From the NCBI RefSeq assembly GCF_003576645.1, contig NC_044916.1, forward strand, positions 33,157,065-33,221,064: DNA of 64,000 nucleotides, read 5' to 3'. Made by a program: the position numbers and the translations under genes. The notes beneath the pieces were generated by a model. The model saw only the letters and a list, made by a program, of their open reading frames with translations, did no database searches and was not told the DNA's origin. Shown here in pieces: positions 43,601 to 55,797 of this stretch. Position 1 is the stretch's first letter, and every line of letters starts with the position of its first letter. The DNA is from Ipomoea triloba (lineage: Eukaryota > Streptophyta > Magnoliopsida > Solanales > Convolvulaceae).

Positions 43601-44124
43601 TTTGCAGCAGCCTTAGGGTCCTTTGGGTAAGAACTCAAACCTGGTTTTAACTATAGTACAGAAATCAAATGGACAAAGAGTCAGAGAATACAAACAGAAG
43701 ACTAGTACAAACTGTGGTAGAATATACAAATATCCTCCATGCATGAACTTCACATAATGACATTGAGAAAGCAAGTCACGTGCTCAGTGCATATGCATTT
43801 TTGTTTAGTTACCTGCTCAAAAAGTTCGAGTTCATTGCCTATTTGAACCAGATCGAGGTTCTTATCGAAACAGAAGACGTGGACCCTACTGCCTGAGCTT
43901 CCGGCGTCGAAGATGACGGCGTACCTCTTAGATCCGAAGTCGGGAGAGAATTTACGATTCAGCGACTCCATGGAATCAGCCGGGGATCGGGCAGGCATGA
44001 CGAAGAGGACGAACGAAATGAGCAGCAGAGGCACAGAGATGATTAGGAGGACTCCGCGGTACCTCTGGATCACGTCGGACACGGAATCGTGCTGGCCGCG
44101 GTTGCGCTTAAGTTGCTTCTCCAT
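40693..44124 (-). CDS. APY: apyrase (GDA1/CD39 family), APY1/APY2-like
   Basis: Nine exons in transcription order: 44124-43813, 43650-43522, 43409-43353, 43199-43107, 42361-42156, 41939-41848, 41444-41227, 41097-40905, 40799-40693; phases agree and give 468 residues (Arabidopsis APY1 has 471). It hydrolyses nucleoside di- and triphosphates; plant APY1/2 act in the Golgi or at the cell surface and influence growth. Residues 25-44 ([20 protein letters not shown]) are a signal anchor. Apyrase conserved regions are visible: [10 protein letters not shown] at 71-80, [28 protein letters not shown] and [13 protein letters not shown] around Asp219, then [13 protein letters not shown] and [13 protein letters not shown] at the end. 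The start is the only in-frame ATG after the last upstream stop, but the frame is open a further 59 codons upstream without ATG. Confidence 0.94.
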
Positions 44125-44301
44125 TTGATCGGCCGGAGCCGGCGGCGGCGGCGCGGGGTGTTGTGCCTCCAAGAGCTCAGCGGCCGATGGCGATCGATAC
44201 CGGATCTGACCGTTTCCCGGCGGCTTCAACGGCTGGGCAGTCTCCTGTACCGTCTCCAGTGCTTCTGACTCTACTGTTACACTCTGTGTAAATGCAAATC
44301 C
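44125..44301 (-). other. ATG-less open extension and uORF region before the apyrase start
   Basis: The apyrase frame stays open from TAG 44302-44304 to the ATG at 44124. It encodes a GC-rich stretch containing [15 protein letters not shown] and a Pro run (APPPPAPAD) but no ATG. A CTG at 44257-44259 has purine at -3 and G at +4. Further upstream, a 7-codon ATG frame lies at 44344-44367. It is most simply the 5' UTR; non-AUG initiation is a possibility. Confidence 0.4.
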
Positions 44302-44553
44302 CTACTGTCGGTCGATAGATTTGGCAGCACCAGTCGATCAAATCAGATCTCAAGCCCGAATCGCATGAAACCCGACCCGGCAATGCCAATGTCGACGTTC
44401 TTCGTTGTCGTTGAGTGTTGAATGTTGCTTAATCCTCCACTCCCGTCGTTATTAAAACCATTTTCCCTTTCTTCTTTGTTAATTAAAGTGAAGCCTCTTT
44501 AATTCCAGAGCAAGTTTAGTAATTTAACGATTCGCCTTTTGTAGTTTTTATTA

Positions 44554-45073
44554 GAGTCATTTCCATTTTTGTCCTATTATTATTGTGGCATTGTTAATTT
44601 TAGTCCACTTCATTAATTTTTGCCACATTGCAACCAGTCTTATTTAGTCTTTGCCACTTTTAGTTCACTGTTAAAATTTTCGTCAAATTACTATCCAAAA
44701 TAGGAGTATTTTTGGTCATTTCATGCTTTGGTCATCTCCTTGACCCTTTGCAGTGGCTTTCCTTACATATTTTCATCCACTGAAGAGGTCCGACGAAAGC
44801 CATGTGAGCCCCATTACAAAGCCATTGCTTTCACCGGACCTCTTCATTGGATGAAAATCTGTAAGGAAAACCACTACAAAGGGTAAAGGAGATGATCAAA
44901 GCATGAAAAGATCAAAATACCCATGTTTTGGACTGTTATTTGACGAAAATTTTAACGGTGAACTAAAAGTGGCAAGGACTAAATAAGACTTGGCGCAATA
45001 TGGCAAAAATTAATAAAGTGAACTAAAATTGACAATGCCCCAATAACAATAGGACCAAAAATAGAAATGACTC
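44554..45073. mobile_element. Mutator-type fold-back MITE near the apyrase promoter
   Basis: A perfect 9-bp duplication, TTTTTATTA, flanks it at 44545-44553 and 45074-45082. The termini are GAGTCATTTCCATTTTTG and its near-perfect inverse, and the two arms stay complementary for about 220 bases each around a short centre near 44800. A 9-bp duplication with long arms fits Mutator-like MITEs. There is no coding sequence. It lies about 430 bases before the apyrase ATG. Confidence 0.85.
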
Positions 45074-46587
45074 TTTTTATTAATTTCAGTTTGGCCCACA
45101 TTTAGAAATTTCTCTCTCAATTTCTCCTTCACTTTCTATTTTTATTTGGCACAATTATGGGAAATATTGTAAAGTGGTCCGTAGCGTACGTAATTAAGCA
45201 TCTAATGCCAACATTGTTCAATTAATACACATTAAGATATGTTCTTTTCTATTTTTTAAAAGTCAATCTAAATAAAGGGGTTAAAATTAACTTTAAAAAT
45301 ACATGAAACACTAAAATTTTGATTTTAGTCATTAGTTACCTGAATTAACTAATCATATATAAATTATATATTGCTATATTATATGGTACAAAGTTTTAGT
45401 GAAAATTTTAATAAATGTGAGAAAAAAAAAGGAAAAAAACAAGTATGACAACTAAAAAATAAAAACAAAAATAAAAGTTATTTTACACGCCAAGCCAGTC
45501 GAGTGGTGTGCACGCGCCCGACTGGGCGCTTCTTGTGCGTCTAACACACCAGGAGATGAGATAGTCTTATTATTATTTTTTGTGGTGGGGTCCACTAAAT
45601 TTAACAAAAATCAAACGCATCTTGCAAGAACCAAATTTTGCACTCATCCACATGTTCAAGACCACATGTAAAGACCTTTCAAAATTTCCCTATTGGAATG
45701 CTCTTAGCATGATCCAAAATATAAGCGTCTACTAATTACAACTTATTACATCAATTGCCCACATTATTTCAACCGATAATTAATACATCAACCATGGTAC
45801 ACAAAGATAATTAATACATCAACCATGGTACACAGCTTTGTGGACCATAAATAAAAAGTAAATTTTTAATATATTAAAATTACATTATTTGTGTACGTAA
45901 AGTACATTATTTTATATAATACTAAATAATGTACATTCAGTATATAAATAAATACTTTTAATATATTAATCCACACAGCTATGTGAACCATGGTCCAAAC
46001 AATAATTTGCCAAGAACTACTCTGGAATATTCACAAGTATAGATATCAAAGATGCCTTCAAAGGCAAAATTTTATTGGCAATTTAGCTTTACAGCATCTC
46101 ACTTAACTGTTGCAGTGTAAGGCAAGCAAGGGAAGAAAAAAAAAACTATGAAATGAGAATAGTCCCAAAGTATAACTAAATCCAAAAAACAAAAAAAAAA
46201 CTGAGGCATAAGATAGTAATTATCCATATCCAAATATGACATTCAGAATGTAACATCACAATCCTCACTGAACATGCAACAGCATTTTGAAGTCATTGAC
46301 CAGCTTTCATCCCAGAATGCAATGTTCCTGTTCAACCATCAAAGGTAATATTGTTAGGAATCTATTTACCTATGCAAGCTAAGATTAGTCTGCACATGAT
46401 ATAAAATCCGTCTAAGGGTTCAAAATGGCAAGGCTTCTCAGAAGCCCACAAAACCAAGTCAGCTGTACAGATATGAAAAGCAGAAGTTTCACAAAAGCTC
46501 GACTTTACAGCAAATTTAAGCCTATACCGGCACATCCATACACAAATATATAGACGTCTTTCAGTCGGGCTAAAAGTAATGAAATAG

Positions 46588-46620
<33 letters not shown>
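46588..46620. repeat. (TGA)11 microsatellite
   Basis: Eleven TGA units lie downstream of the RUG3-like stop codon, within its presumed 3' UTR. Confidence 0.92.
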
Positions 46621-46881
46621 CAAAAACTTACAATGACCTTCAGATGAACTGATGATCGGGTTAAGATTCTGGAATGATCAGCAGAGGATTGCAAATGAGA
46701 ATTGATGCCTAACCTATTAAACATAAAATGAAATAGTGAGAGACCTTCTTGAGAGTAATTGGAGAGGAACTCTAGCGAAATGTAACTTGAAGGGAAAAGA
46801 TAAAAGCTTCTAGATATGGTAACGTTTTGCCTATTCATTATATCATCATAAGGAGACTGTAACGGCTATTATCATTACCTT

Positions 46882-49835
46882 CTAACAACCTGACCTAGAA
46901 ACCAGACACATGGCATGAGAAGCGCCAATAGCTACTGAAAGAACATGATGGCTCTCCAGTCCATCATCCTCCATGAGAAACTTAACTTCAACGGGAGATG
47001 ATTGTATCTCTGGCAGGCCAGGAACCCCTAGCTGACAATCTTTTGCATTACCCCACATGAACAGTCTCCCATTCTCTGCCAAAACAAAAATATATTCTTT
47101 AGACAATCTTACACCCCTTTTCCAACGTTTTTATATTATTAAACATAAAATTTGACTCTTTTTTTTTTTTTTAAATTAATAGCACACAACGGATAGCCAA
47201 TACTTTTCTTTATTTTTTCATGTGTATTATGAGCAATGTGCCCTAAAATGTGTTTTATCCTTCTCCTCTAGTACCTTCAGTCATCTGTATTGGCATCAAT
47301 ATCTTCTTGTATAAATGCAGTTGCTTTGTAGCGTGCAGACAAACACACATATATACGTATATATGGTCGATAAGTAGATGTCCTTAAATATATTGTATCT
47401 TGCATTACCTGTTACAGCTGCCGATGAAGAACCGCCACAAGATATAAAGGTTACCCTCTCATTAGCCAAAGCCTCGATCCTGACAGGAACTTTCTGATTC
47501 TGAATTGAAGAATGACCCAACTGACCGTGGCCACCATGACCCCATGAAAAGACTTCACCCTTATCTGAAAGAGAAGGCCACCAATAGACAGAACACATAA
47601 AAATATATACGGAGTAATTCTTTACTAAACAACAAACAAACATGGGAACATACAGACACAAAAACCTTGACAGTAGACTAAGAAAACATTCAATTCATCA
47701 TACCAGTCAAAGCAAGAGAATGATATCCGCCACTAGCTATTTGAACTATACGGACATCTTTAAGACTATGATTTGGTTGTGGTTTCCAACCGCTACTTTT
47801 GTCCCCTCTTCCAAGCTCATAGTTGGAGTTAGCTGCAAAAAGCACACATTAATTTCTCTAAACTTAACTTGCGAGTTTCATCAATTTAAAAAACAATATA
47901 TATGCAGTTAACTTACTCAAGCACAAAATGGGATATTTACATTCTGCATACTATTACATTCAATTGAGAACAAGAAATGCTAATAAGGAAATCCTTATGA
48001 TTTAAAAATGCCATTATCTTCCATTTCTTTAGAGGGGTTGCTTTTATATGAAACTTCTATGATTTATATGTAGGCCTTCCTGTTAAATAGGAAACAACTA
48101 AGCCAATACACGAAGACTTCCTATCTTATAGCTGACTTCCTCTTAAAGAACTGCAATTAGAAGAGCAACAAAAGTACAAAACTCACAAGCTGTATTTTAC
48201 CTCCCCAGTTCCAGAGTTCACCATCTTCTGTCAGTGCCATTGTGAAGAATCCACCACACGAAACAGCAGATACTCTGACAGGAAGTGCTTTCACTTTTGA
48301 AGGGATGCTAAGACCACCAGCTTCATTTGGCCCTCGGCGAGGACCAAAGCCTAGTCGTCCATCCCCTTCATCTCGACCCCAAGTATAGAGTTCACCTACT
48401 TAGTTGGAGTGAAAAATCAAAATCTAGTCAAGGAAATAAATATCAAAGAAATGGGCTTCTAATATCTGTTCCTTATATCAAACTATTCAATTTTTATTAT
48501 TATTTTCAATAAGTACAAAATATTGAAAACTATTTCAAATCAAAATGTAGGAAAACCAGATAATGTTATATTTTTAATCAGCAAAACTGCATGAGCTTAA
48601 AATGAAAGACACGTATACGATAGTATGCAACTATAACAGAACTAAGAGAATATGTGTATCAACTATCACTCACAATTACACTGATGAGAAACAACTAAAG
48701 CTGACAAAAAAAAAACAAAAAAAAAAACAACAACAGGTGGGAGGTCTGCACCTTGATGTCTATATTACTTCTGCCTTACAAAACTAGCAGCCAATTCTGT
48801 GACCACATTGTTATACTCAATCATAACATCCCCTACTACATTATAGAATCAGTCTTAGACACTTGTGTAATCCCCTCGAAAATTCAATGGTTTCCACGAG
48901 TATAACCACATACTGTTCACTAAGTTCAGAAGTACAAAGATTAGTTCATCTCTATTTCATTCGATTAATTCTAGTTTTTCCTTCAGTAGATTGGTAAAAA
49001 TGTAATACCAGCTAATAATCAAGCTCCTGACCAGATTTCGTGATAGCAGCTGTGTGTGTTCCACTTGTTGCAATGTGACTTATTTCTCCATCCCAAGAGG
49101 CCTCAACTAATCTAGGGACCAGCTCTCTGGTATACACAGAATGTCCAAGAGCCCCGAATCCGCCGTAACCCCTGAAAACATGGCAAACGAAAGATCAAAA
49201 GTTGTAACTAAAAATTCATTACCTTCTTGGAAAAAAAATTTTAAAAAAAAATAGAATAACGTTGGAGTTAGAACGGACCAAGTGAAGACCTGACCAAGAA
49301 CGTTTAGGGCAACGGAATGCAAGCCGCCTAGTGCCATGCTTCGGAGGGAGCCCAGTAGAGGGTTCAGAGTGGGAACAAAGACTGGATTCTCGTGGCCAAA
49401 TCCGAGTCGGCCCCCGTCTCCCTTGCCCCATATCCATAGATTCCCATCAACAAGCAACGACGAATGGAATAGCCCGCAAGAAATACCTACTTCCACCGGA
49501 ATTTCCGCCGCATTTTGCGGAGAATGCGGAATCGGTTGCGCGGAAGGAAGACGGCCGGGAATCGACGAAGATAACCAGAAAGAGGGGGGGAGTGATAGCG
49601 ATGCCACCGGGGCGGGGCATATCCGGATTTCTTCGATGCCGCCACCTAATTGTCCGGAGGCGCCGCGGCCCCAGGATAATAGCTGAACAGTAACGAGCTG
49701 TTCGGAGTCAATGCCGTCGGACTTCCAGAGAAGGGGAACTTTGGACGAGTGAGAGATGGAAGAAGGCGAGGAGGAGAGATGGCGCCGCCAGTGCCGCCGT
49801 GGAAAAGTACGAGAAGTACAGTGACGGAATGCCAT
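46882..49835 (-). CDS. RUG3: RCC1-repeat protein, probably mitochondrial RUG3
   Basis: Six exons in transcription order: 49835-49279, 49171-49032, 48395-48201, 47832-47704, 47564-47409, 47075-46882; phases agree and give 456 residues. RCC1-type blades are visible as repeated SWGRGASGQLG, IWGKGDGGRLGFG, WGYGGFGALGH, TWGRDEGDGRLGFG, SWGHGGHGQLGH and MWGNAKDCQLG, enough for a seven-bladed propeller. The N-terminus (MAFRHCTSRTFPRRHWRRHL) is rich in Arg and Ser and lacks acids, as in mitochondrial presequences. Of plant RCC1 proteins with such a leader and length, RUG3 (needed for nad2 intron splicing and complex I) is the best fit; the closely related UVR8 lacks a presequence. The UVR8 Trp cluster and C-terminal COP1-binding tail are not evident. 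An upstream GTG frame extension is ignored. Confidence 0.82.
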
Positions 49836-51298
49836 CAGCACATCGCTCACGGTGGAAATGGTTCCAGTAGCCGCCGGAACGGTGGCTGTAGACTGTAGCC
49901 TGCACGAGTGCAGGGTTAATTCCGTAAAGTAAAGTTTAGTCTGTGAAATAAACTAGACATGATAAAAATATTTTTTAAGATTAAGCAAATGTCTAATAAA
50001 AATATTAAATAAATAATTAGCAACATTTTTAAAGAATTATTACAGACTATTTTTTTTTTTGAGAGTAATTATTACAGACTATTATTTATTAAGATTTAGG
50101 ATTTATTTGAAAATCTATAAAATTATTTTCAAAGTCATCTATAAAAAAAATATAAAGTGAAGAGGATAGTAATTAAAAAGAATGTTCATTTTTGACGAAA
50201 AATAATCTTTTACAAATTTTATAACATACTCCATATTTGTTGAATTCATCTCTCCCTACTTTCTTTATTTTTGTCTCTCTTCCTCTCTTACACTCGGACC
50301 TTTGGTAAGTTGGTACATGACTTGCCTCACACTTTATCAAATTTGATCAAGTCAAGTACATTTTTATCTTCAAATTTATACTAATGGATGCCCCAAGTAG
50401 GGTGCCAGGACTCAAGAGTTTGTCCAGGCACTTGAAATTTGTAGACTGGAATTGCAATTTATACAAAAGATCGGTAGGAACCCGAACCTGACCGCATGTA
50501 AAGCACATGCAATCCCTCAATGCATTCAGTTGTCTATCAACACAAGGTGTAGACTAGACGGTGTGTGTACCAGACAATCAGGACCGTCATGCGATACCAT
50601 GTCCAAACTTAGTGACCTACCAGATCGGGTGTCAGACTCATAGGCGGTAAAAAGATATTTCTCAGAAATTTCCTCATGATATTGGGCGAGATTTTCCTTT
50701 TGGTCATTAGGAAAGAAATATGATAGCTTACGAAACTTTCTTAATATCAAATTTATTAACTCTTTTATTTCCTTTCTCGAAGCATGTAGACTTTTATAAA
50801 TATTCCCTTGAGGCACATTGAGGAAGGCTTGGCTCTTGATTTTTTCCAATAGTGTCACTTTCTCATCTTAATCTCTTTTATATTTGTTTTACAGTTATGT
50901 TGGCTTGTCATCCAACAACCTCGTGGCCGTAAAACTAACAATACCTTTTTAGTACATACTATTTGTTAGAGTTTCACCAATTTTGTTTTGTAGTTGTTGG
51001 CAACAACCAAAATTGAATATAATTTGATTATTTTTGCTGTTGGCATGTTTTAATGCATAATAACAAATTTAAACATTAAAATCATATATTTTAACAAAGA
51101 TGATAATAACAAAAGCCCGCAAATATTAAAAAGTTGTTTAAAGGCACCCATTATGGCATTATTGTCCAAAAGAATTCAAGATCTACACCATGAGTCCAAA
51201 ACCCCCTTCCCTCCTTCAAACCCAATTGTCTTCTATCCCTCTCATATGGGCCTACCTTCCATCCTTCTAAGCCTGATTCCGGCGAATCATGCTATGGA

Positions 51299-51352
51299 CT
51301 CGGATCTATCTTGTAAAGTGAATATAGCTCGGATCTATCTTGTAAAGTGAAT
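51299..51352. repeat. 29-bp tandem duplication
   Basis: Two copies of a unit starting CTCGGATCTATCTTGTAAAG begin at 51299 and 51328. The following AT-rich TATTCACAATTTTATAA words resemble the block at 14440-14640. Confidence 0.88.
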
Positions 51353-52294
51353 TCAAATCCATGTTCGCAATTTTAGAATTTTATATTCGCAATTTTAGAT
51401 TTTAATATATAAAATTACATTACTCAATATTCACAATTTTATAACTCTATATTCACAATATTCGGGTCTAGTCCGCCGGCTCTGGTTTCCGCCAGCAGCG
51501 ACCTTTTTGTTTTGTTTTTTTTTTTTTAATTTTGTTTTTAATAAATATTATTAGTTTATATATTTTTATATTTTAAATAAAATTATAAAAATATATAATT
51601 ATACATTTCTACTAATTTTCTGAAAAATGAACTAAACACACAAAGACAGTTTTTCAAGATGCAACCAAACACGGAAAATAATTCATTTTCCATAAAACAT
51701 TTTTCAAAAGTCATTTTCTTGGTTTCCAAACACACCCTAAGTTTATTTTGTGATTCTAGTCGTCAAATGAGTATAAGGAAATAAACCAGCATATGTTATC
51801 TATAACTAGTAAGCTTTATAAAAAAAAAAAGTCAATATAAATTCTCATGAGATGTCGATTTTTCACCATTCTTATTGCTAACGTGTCATATTCTTTGCTC
51901 TCTATAATTTTTGTATGAAAGTAAATTTGGAATAATTTCAATTCCCACTGACCTTATCTGCACCATGTTCTTCTTTGATTCGATTGCAATCATGGAGGCA
52001 AATAATATAGTATGAAACCGGCTGTGGTGAATGAAACCTAGCTGATCAGGTCGCAAAATGGTGAATTGTCCATATCATGGGGAATTATACGGGGGTTGCC
52101 AGCAATGTGATTGGTATGGAGCAAGTTAATTATCAATACAAACTAGGGAATTTATTTTTATATTTATTAGTATTGTCAAATCATATTACAAGTAAAATTA
52201 TAACATACACCCGTCACCTCCTAATGCGACAAAATGTTACATCATGAACACGCAATTGCCACGTCAAATGATAATTGCTTGTAAGTAATAAATG

Positions 52295-52516
52295 CACTGT
52301 TGCAAAAATCCGTGCCTAGGCCGCATAGGCGCTAGGCACTCCTAGACCGAGGCGAGTTGCTTCCTAGGCGTCCGCATAGGTGGCCGGCCGCCTAGCGCTT
52401 AACTCGGCCGACTGGGCCGAATTTGGCCAAGTTAACTCGAGCGAGTCGGTCTTGTTAATTTTATTATTATATTTATATATATTTAAATTGATTTATTTAT
52501 ATAAGTAAGAGAAGTA

Positions 52517-52579
<63 letters not shown>

Positions 52580-52732
52580 TAAAATATAATATATGACATA
52601 CACCCACACACATGAATTAATTTTTTGTTTTTATAGGTCGCTGCCTAGAACCGTCTAGGCGCTGCCTCAACCGCTTAGGTGCTAGGCGCTAGTCTATCGC
52701 CCGACTAGCGCCTAGCGCCTACTACAACCATG
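52295..52732. mobile_element. hAT-type MITE rich in CGCCTAGGCG words, copy 2 (inverted relative to copy 1)
   Basis: A perfect 8-bp duplication, AATAAATG, flanks it at 52287-52294 and 52733-52740. Termini are CACTGTTGCAAAAATCC and, inverted, CATGGTTGTAGTAGGCGC, matching copy 1 in the opposite orientation. It is 438 bp long; the extra length over copy 1 comes largely from a TA microsatellite (52520-52575) and adjacent AT-rich sequence in the core. Confidence 0.88.
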
Positions 52733-52833
52733 AATAAATGTAGAGGTTTGTAGTATGATAAAAAAGAACATTTAAAAAAAAATAAAAAATTAAGAGTTTA
52801 CTTGTATTTTTGTTACAGCTATTATAGAAAATT

Positions 52834-52931
52834 GTTTTTGTTTTTGTTTGTTTGTTTTTTGTTTTGTTTTTTTGTTTTTTTGTTTTTTGTTTTTTGTTTT
52901 TTTGTTTTTTGTTTTTTTTTTTTTTTGTTTT
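52834..52931. repeat. T/G low-complexity run
   Basis: About 100 bases of TTTTTG and TTTTTTTG units. The lysine-rich open frame on the other strand is a by-product. Confidence 0.92.
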
Positions 52932-53589
52932 AATCTCAAGAGTTATGAAGAAATCGTAGGCACAATTCATGTCTAATAAGTGTTACCACTTTATAGGTTG
53001 CTAATGAAGTAGCGATTTTGCGCCTCTTAAAATAAATTATTATTACTCTTCAAAAATCATAAAATTGGCTCAACAAATGGCTAATAAAAATGAAATTTCA
53101 CACATATTTTCTCTTATTCTCTCTAATCACACTACAACTACATGATTTAACAGGCAAAAACATAAAAATGTAGATGATTAACCTCTACTATACCGATTGA
53201 AAATATACAAAATTAGTGTAATTAAGGTCACCAATTTGAGTATTATATCACCAAGTCATGAAATATGTTTATGTATTTATGATGATTGATTGACAAACAA
53301 TTCGATAGGGACTTGACCCAATGCCCCCATTGCTTAGACTGCTCATCACTTCAGGGCAATGCATAGATATTTATATATATATATTTTTAAAAATTTCATT
53401 GCTTGAAATTGTCTTTTTTTTTTTTTTAATGTTTATATTAGTTGATGGCAATGTCCTGATTAGAGATTTAGAGATACTGTACGAATTAAGATGCTCTTAA
53501 TTGCAATCCCGTGTGAAAATTTAACTCTTTGCCTGGTCAATTTTACAAAGCGGACCACTTACAAATTTATGATGTACTATGTACAAGAA

Positions 53590-53830
53590 TATATATATAT
53601 CACAAACCACCCACCTTAAGTAAACAAACCACGCACCTAAAGTTTTAAAATAACGTACCTTAAGTTTCAACAACTCACGCACATTAAGCATACATATAAC
53701 GCACCTTAAGAAGAAAAAACCATGCACCTTAAGTTTTAGATTGATGCGCTTTAAGTAAGTTTCAACACTGGACGCACCTTAAGCATACAAACCACGCACC
53801 TTAAGAAAAAACTATGGACCTAAGCAACCG
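53590..53830. repeat. interspersed array of CGCACCTTAAG words
   Basis: Nine to ten near-copies of ACGCACCTTAAG occur every 20-28 bases, separated by short variable A-rich or T-rich linkers such as TTTCAACA and CATACAAACC. It lacks the constant repeat length of a CRISPR array and the strict period of a satellite. The flank at 53540 (TTTTACAAAGCGGACC) resembles words in the block at 14620. Confidence 0.75.
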
Positions 53831-53841
53831 CACCGGAACCC

Positions 53842-53915
53842 ATATATATGTATATATATATGTATATACATATACATATATATACATATACATATATATA
53901 CATATATATATATAT
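53842..53915. repeat. (TA)n/(CATA)n microsatellite
   Basis: TA and ATAC units alternate imperfectly over about 75 bases. Confidence 0.92.
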
Positions 53916-54877
53916 GGTGACTATGAAAATAAACAATCTTTACCCGATAATATGCACGGGAATTAAACTATATTCATATGCAATAACTTACAAACTATTT
54001 AGAAAGATCATGTACAACGAGTTCAATTAAGAGGGGTTGGAAAAAGAAAAAATATTTTATGGTGCTCTGAATTGAAGTGCACTATTTAAGACAATAAGAT
54101 TGCCTAAATACACTAGGCATATACTAAATTCCCACATGTTATGTGAATGAATGGTCATCACTAAACATTAAATATGCTTGTGAAAAAATGTTCATCATAA
54201 TTAATGTTCAATTATAAGTCATATTTGACGGTCCAATTAGTTATAAGTCATCATCGCAAAGTGGAGTGTGAGGTGGATGAAAATTCAAGCTTTGTAAAGA
54301 TTCTCTTAACTTTGTGCATAGGTAGTAATAATATATATTTCCTATCTTCCATTTTACATATTTTATTTATTATTTTTAAATATATAAAACTTGTATACTA
54401 ATACTAAACTCAATATTATAAAAAAAAAATTGAATTTAAAATACTACAATCAAATATCTTTAATTGAATCAAGCATATAAAATGAGACGACAAAGGAATA
54501 TAATAGAATACAATAATATTATAGTAACTCATACGAATTACATTGTATTGTAAGGATAAAATTGAAGATTGGTGGATGAGGCAAATTGTATGATGTACCT
54601 CAAGTGGTATAGAAGTCCTCAAATACTTGTACACTAAGCTAGTGTTCACAATATGGCTAAATAAGATTCATACATTCTTTTTTTTTTTTTTTGATTGATA
54701 GCAAAACTTATAAACTTATTTTGAATTGGTTGAGTAGTTGAATTTTGACTCGGCTAATAATTAATATCTCAAACAATGCATATAAATAATTAAATAAGTA
54801 AAGTAATTTAAAAGTTGTTGGTATATATATACACACATAAACAATAAGTTGATGAATGAATTGAAGCATTAATATAT

Positions 54878-55415
54878 GAGTTAATACCTGATATAGTCCT
54901 CGACTATAGTGGTTTTACTCAATTTAGTCCTAAATGATTTTTTGTGCTCAATTTAGTCATCGACTTTGATGGTTTTACCCAATTTAGTCTTTTGTTAAAA
55001 ATTCTGCTAGTTAACACTTAGAAATAGGGTCCTAATGGTAATTTCTCATCCTTCGTCCCATTTGCTTCTTCCCCTTATTAAAATCCACGCAAAAATGTAA
55101 ATCTTTATACCCAAATATTTATTTACTCTGTATTTATTTATTTAGAGTTGAAGTTGATTTGGTATGCAAATTTGCATTTTTGCGTTGATCTGAATAAGGG
55201 GAAGAATAAGGAATCATTCCAAATGGGATGAATGATGAGAAATTACCATTATGGCCATATTTCTAACATTTAACTAACAGAATTTTTAATAAGAGCAAAA
55301 GAGCACTAAATTGTGTAAAACCATCAAATTCGAGGACTAAATTAAGCACAAAAAGTCATTTAGGACTAAATTGAGTAAAACCACTATAGTCGAGGACTAT
55401 ATTGGGTATTAACTC
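54878..55415. mobile_element. Mutator-type fold-back MITE
   Basis: A perfect 10-bp duplication, ATTAATATAT, flanks it at 54868-54877 and 55416-55425. Termini begin GAGTTAATACC and arms remain complementary for roughly 200 bases (TATAGTCCTCGACTATAG, then GGTTTTACTCAATTTAGTCC), around an AT-rich centre near 55120. The size, 538 bp, and architecture parallel the element at 44554. Confidence 0.85.
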
Positions 55416-55797
55416 ATTAATATATGGATGGAGTGACTAACAATTTACCTACTTTTATGATTCTTAGATAAAGACTTTGAATATTTAAGATTAACTTAGA
55501 GTAAGATGGTATACTTAACGAATATTTAAAAAGAAAAATGAAGCATTAATAGCTGCATGTGTACTTGGACAATACAAGTACAAGTCCACTTCATTCCCAG
55601 CCAACCCACAACCTCTTTTCATCGTGGTGTGGGGCTCATTAAAATTAATGCAATTGCATGGCGATACATAATTCAATTCCTTTTACACTAATCAATCACC
55701 TACAAATTTGTCTTATAGTTTTCCAATACCTACGCCACGTTGTTCATCCATTTTACTATTTTATTGAGCCTCATTCTAAATACAAAATAAAAATTTA

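Larger units (their letters stand above)
44302..46881. other. spacer between apyrase promoter and RUG3-like 3' end
   Basis: The left end is the apyrase leader and promoter, interrupted by a fold-back MITE at 44554-45073. GC-rich words around 45484-45560, including an imperfect palindrome, and CTAAGAGCATTCCAATAG read on minus near 45708 look like transposon ends. A 30-bp tandem duplication (GATAATTAATACATCAACC) starts at 45774. From about 46000 the sequence is the presumed 3' UTR of the RCC1-repeat gene and includes a TGA microsatellite. No gene is recognised. Confidence 0.5.

Noticed and set aside
46882..49835. UVR8 photoreceptor instead of RUG3
   Set aside because: The presequence-like N-terminus and lack of the UVR8 C-terminal interaction tail argue against it, although both are RCC1-repeat proteins.
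50526..50868. Lys-rich minus-strand frame of about 110 codons
   Set aside because: It looks somewhat coding but has no ATG, no recognised domain and no plausible neighbouring exons; treated as unexplained spacer.
53590..53830. CRISPR-like array
   Set aside because: Repeats are only 11-12 bases, spacers are not constant in length, no cas genes exist, and the genome is a plant.
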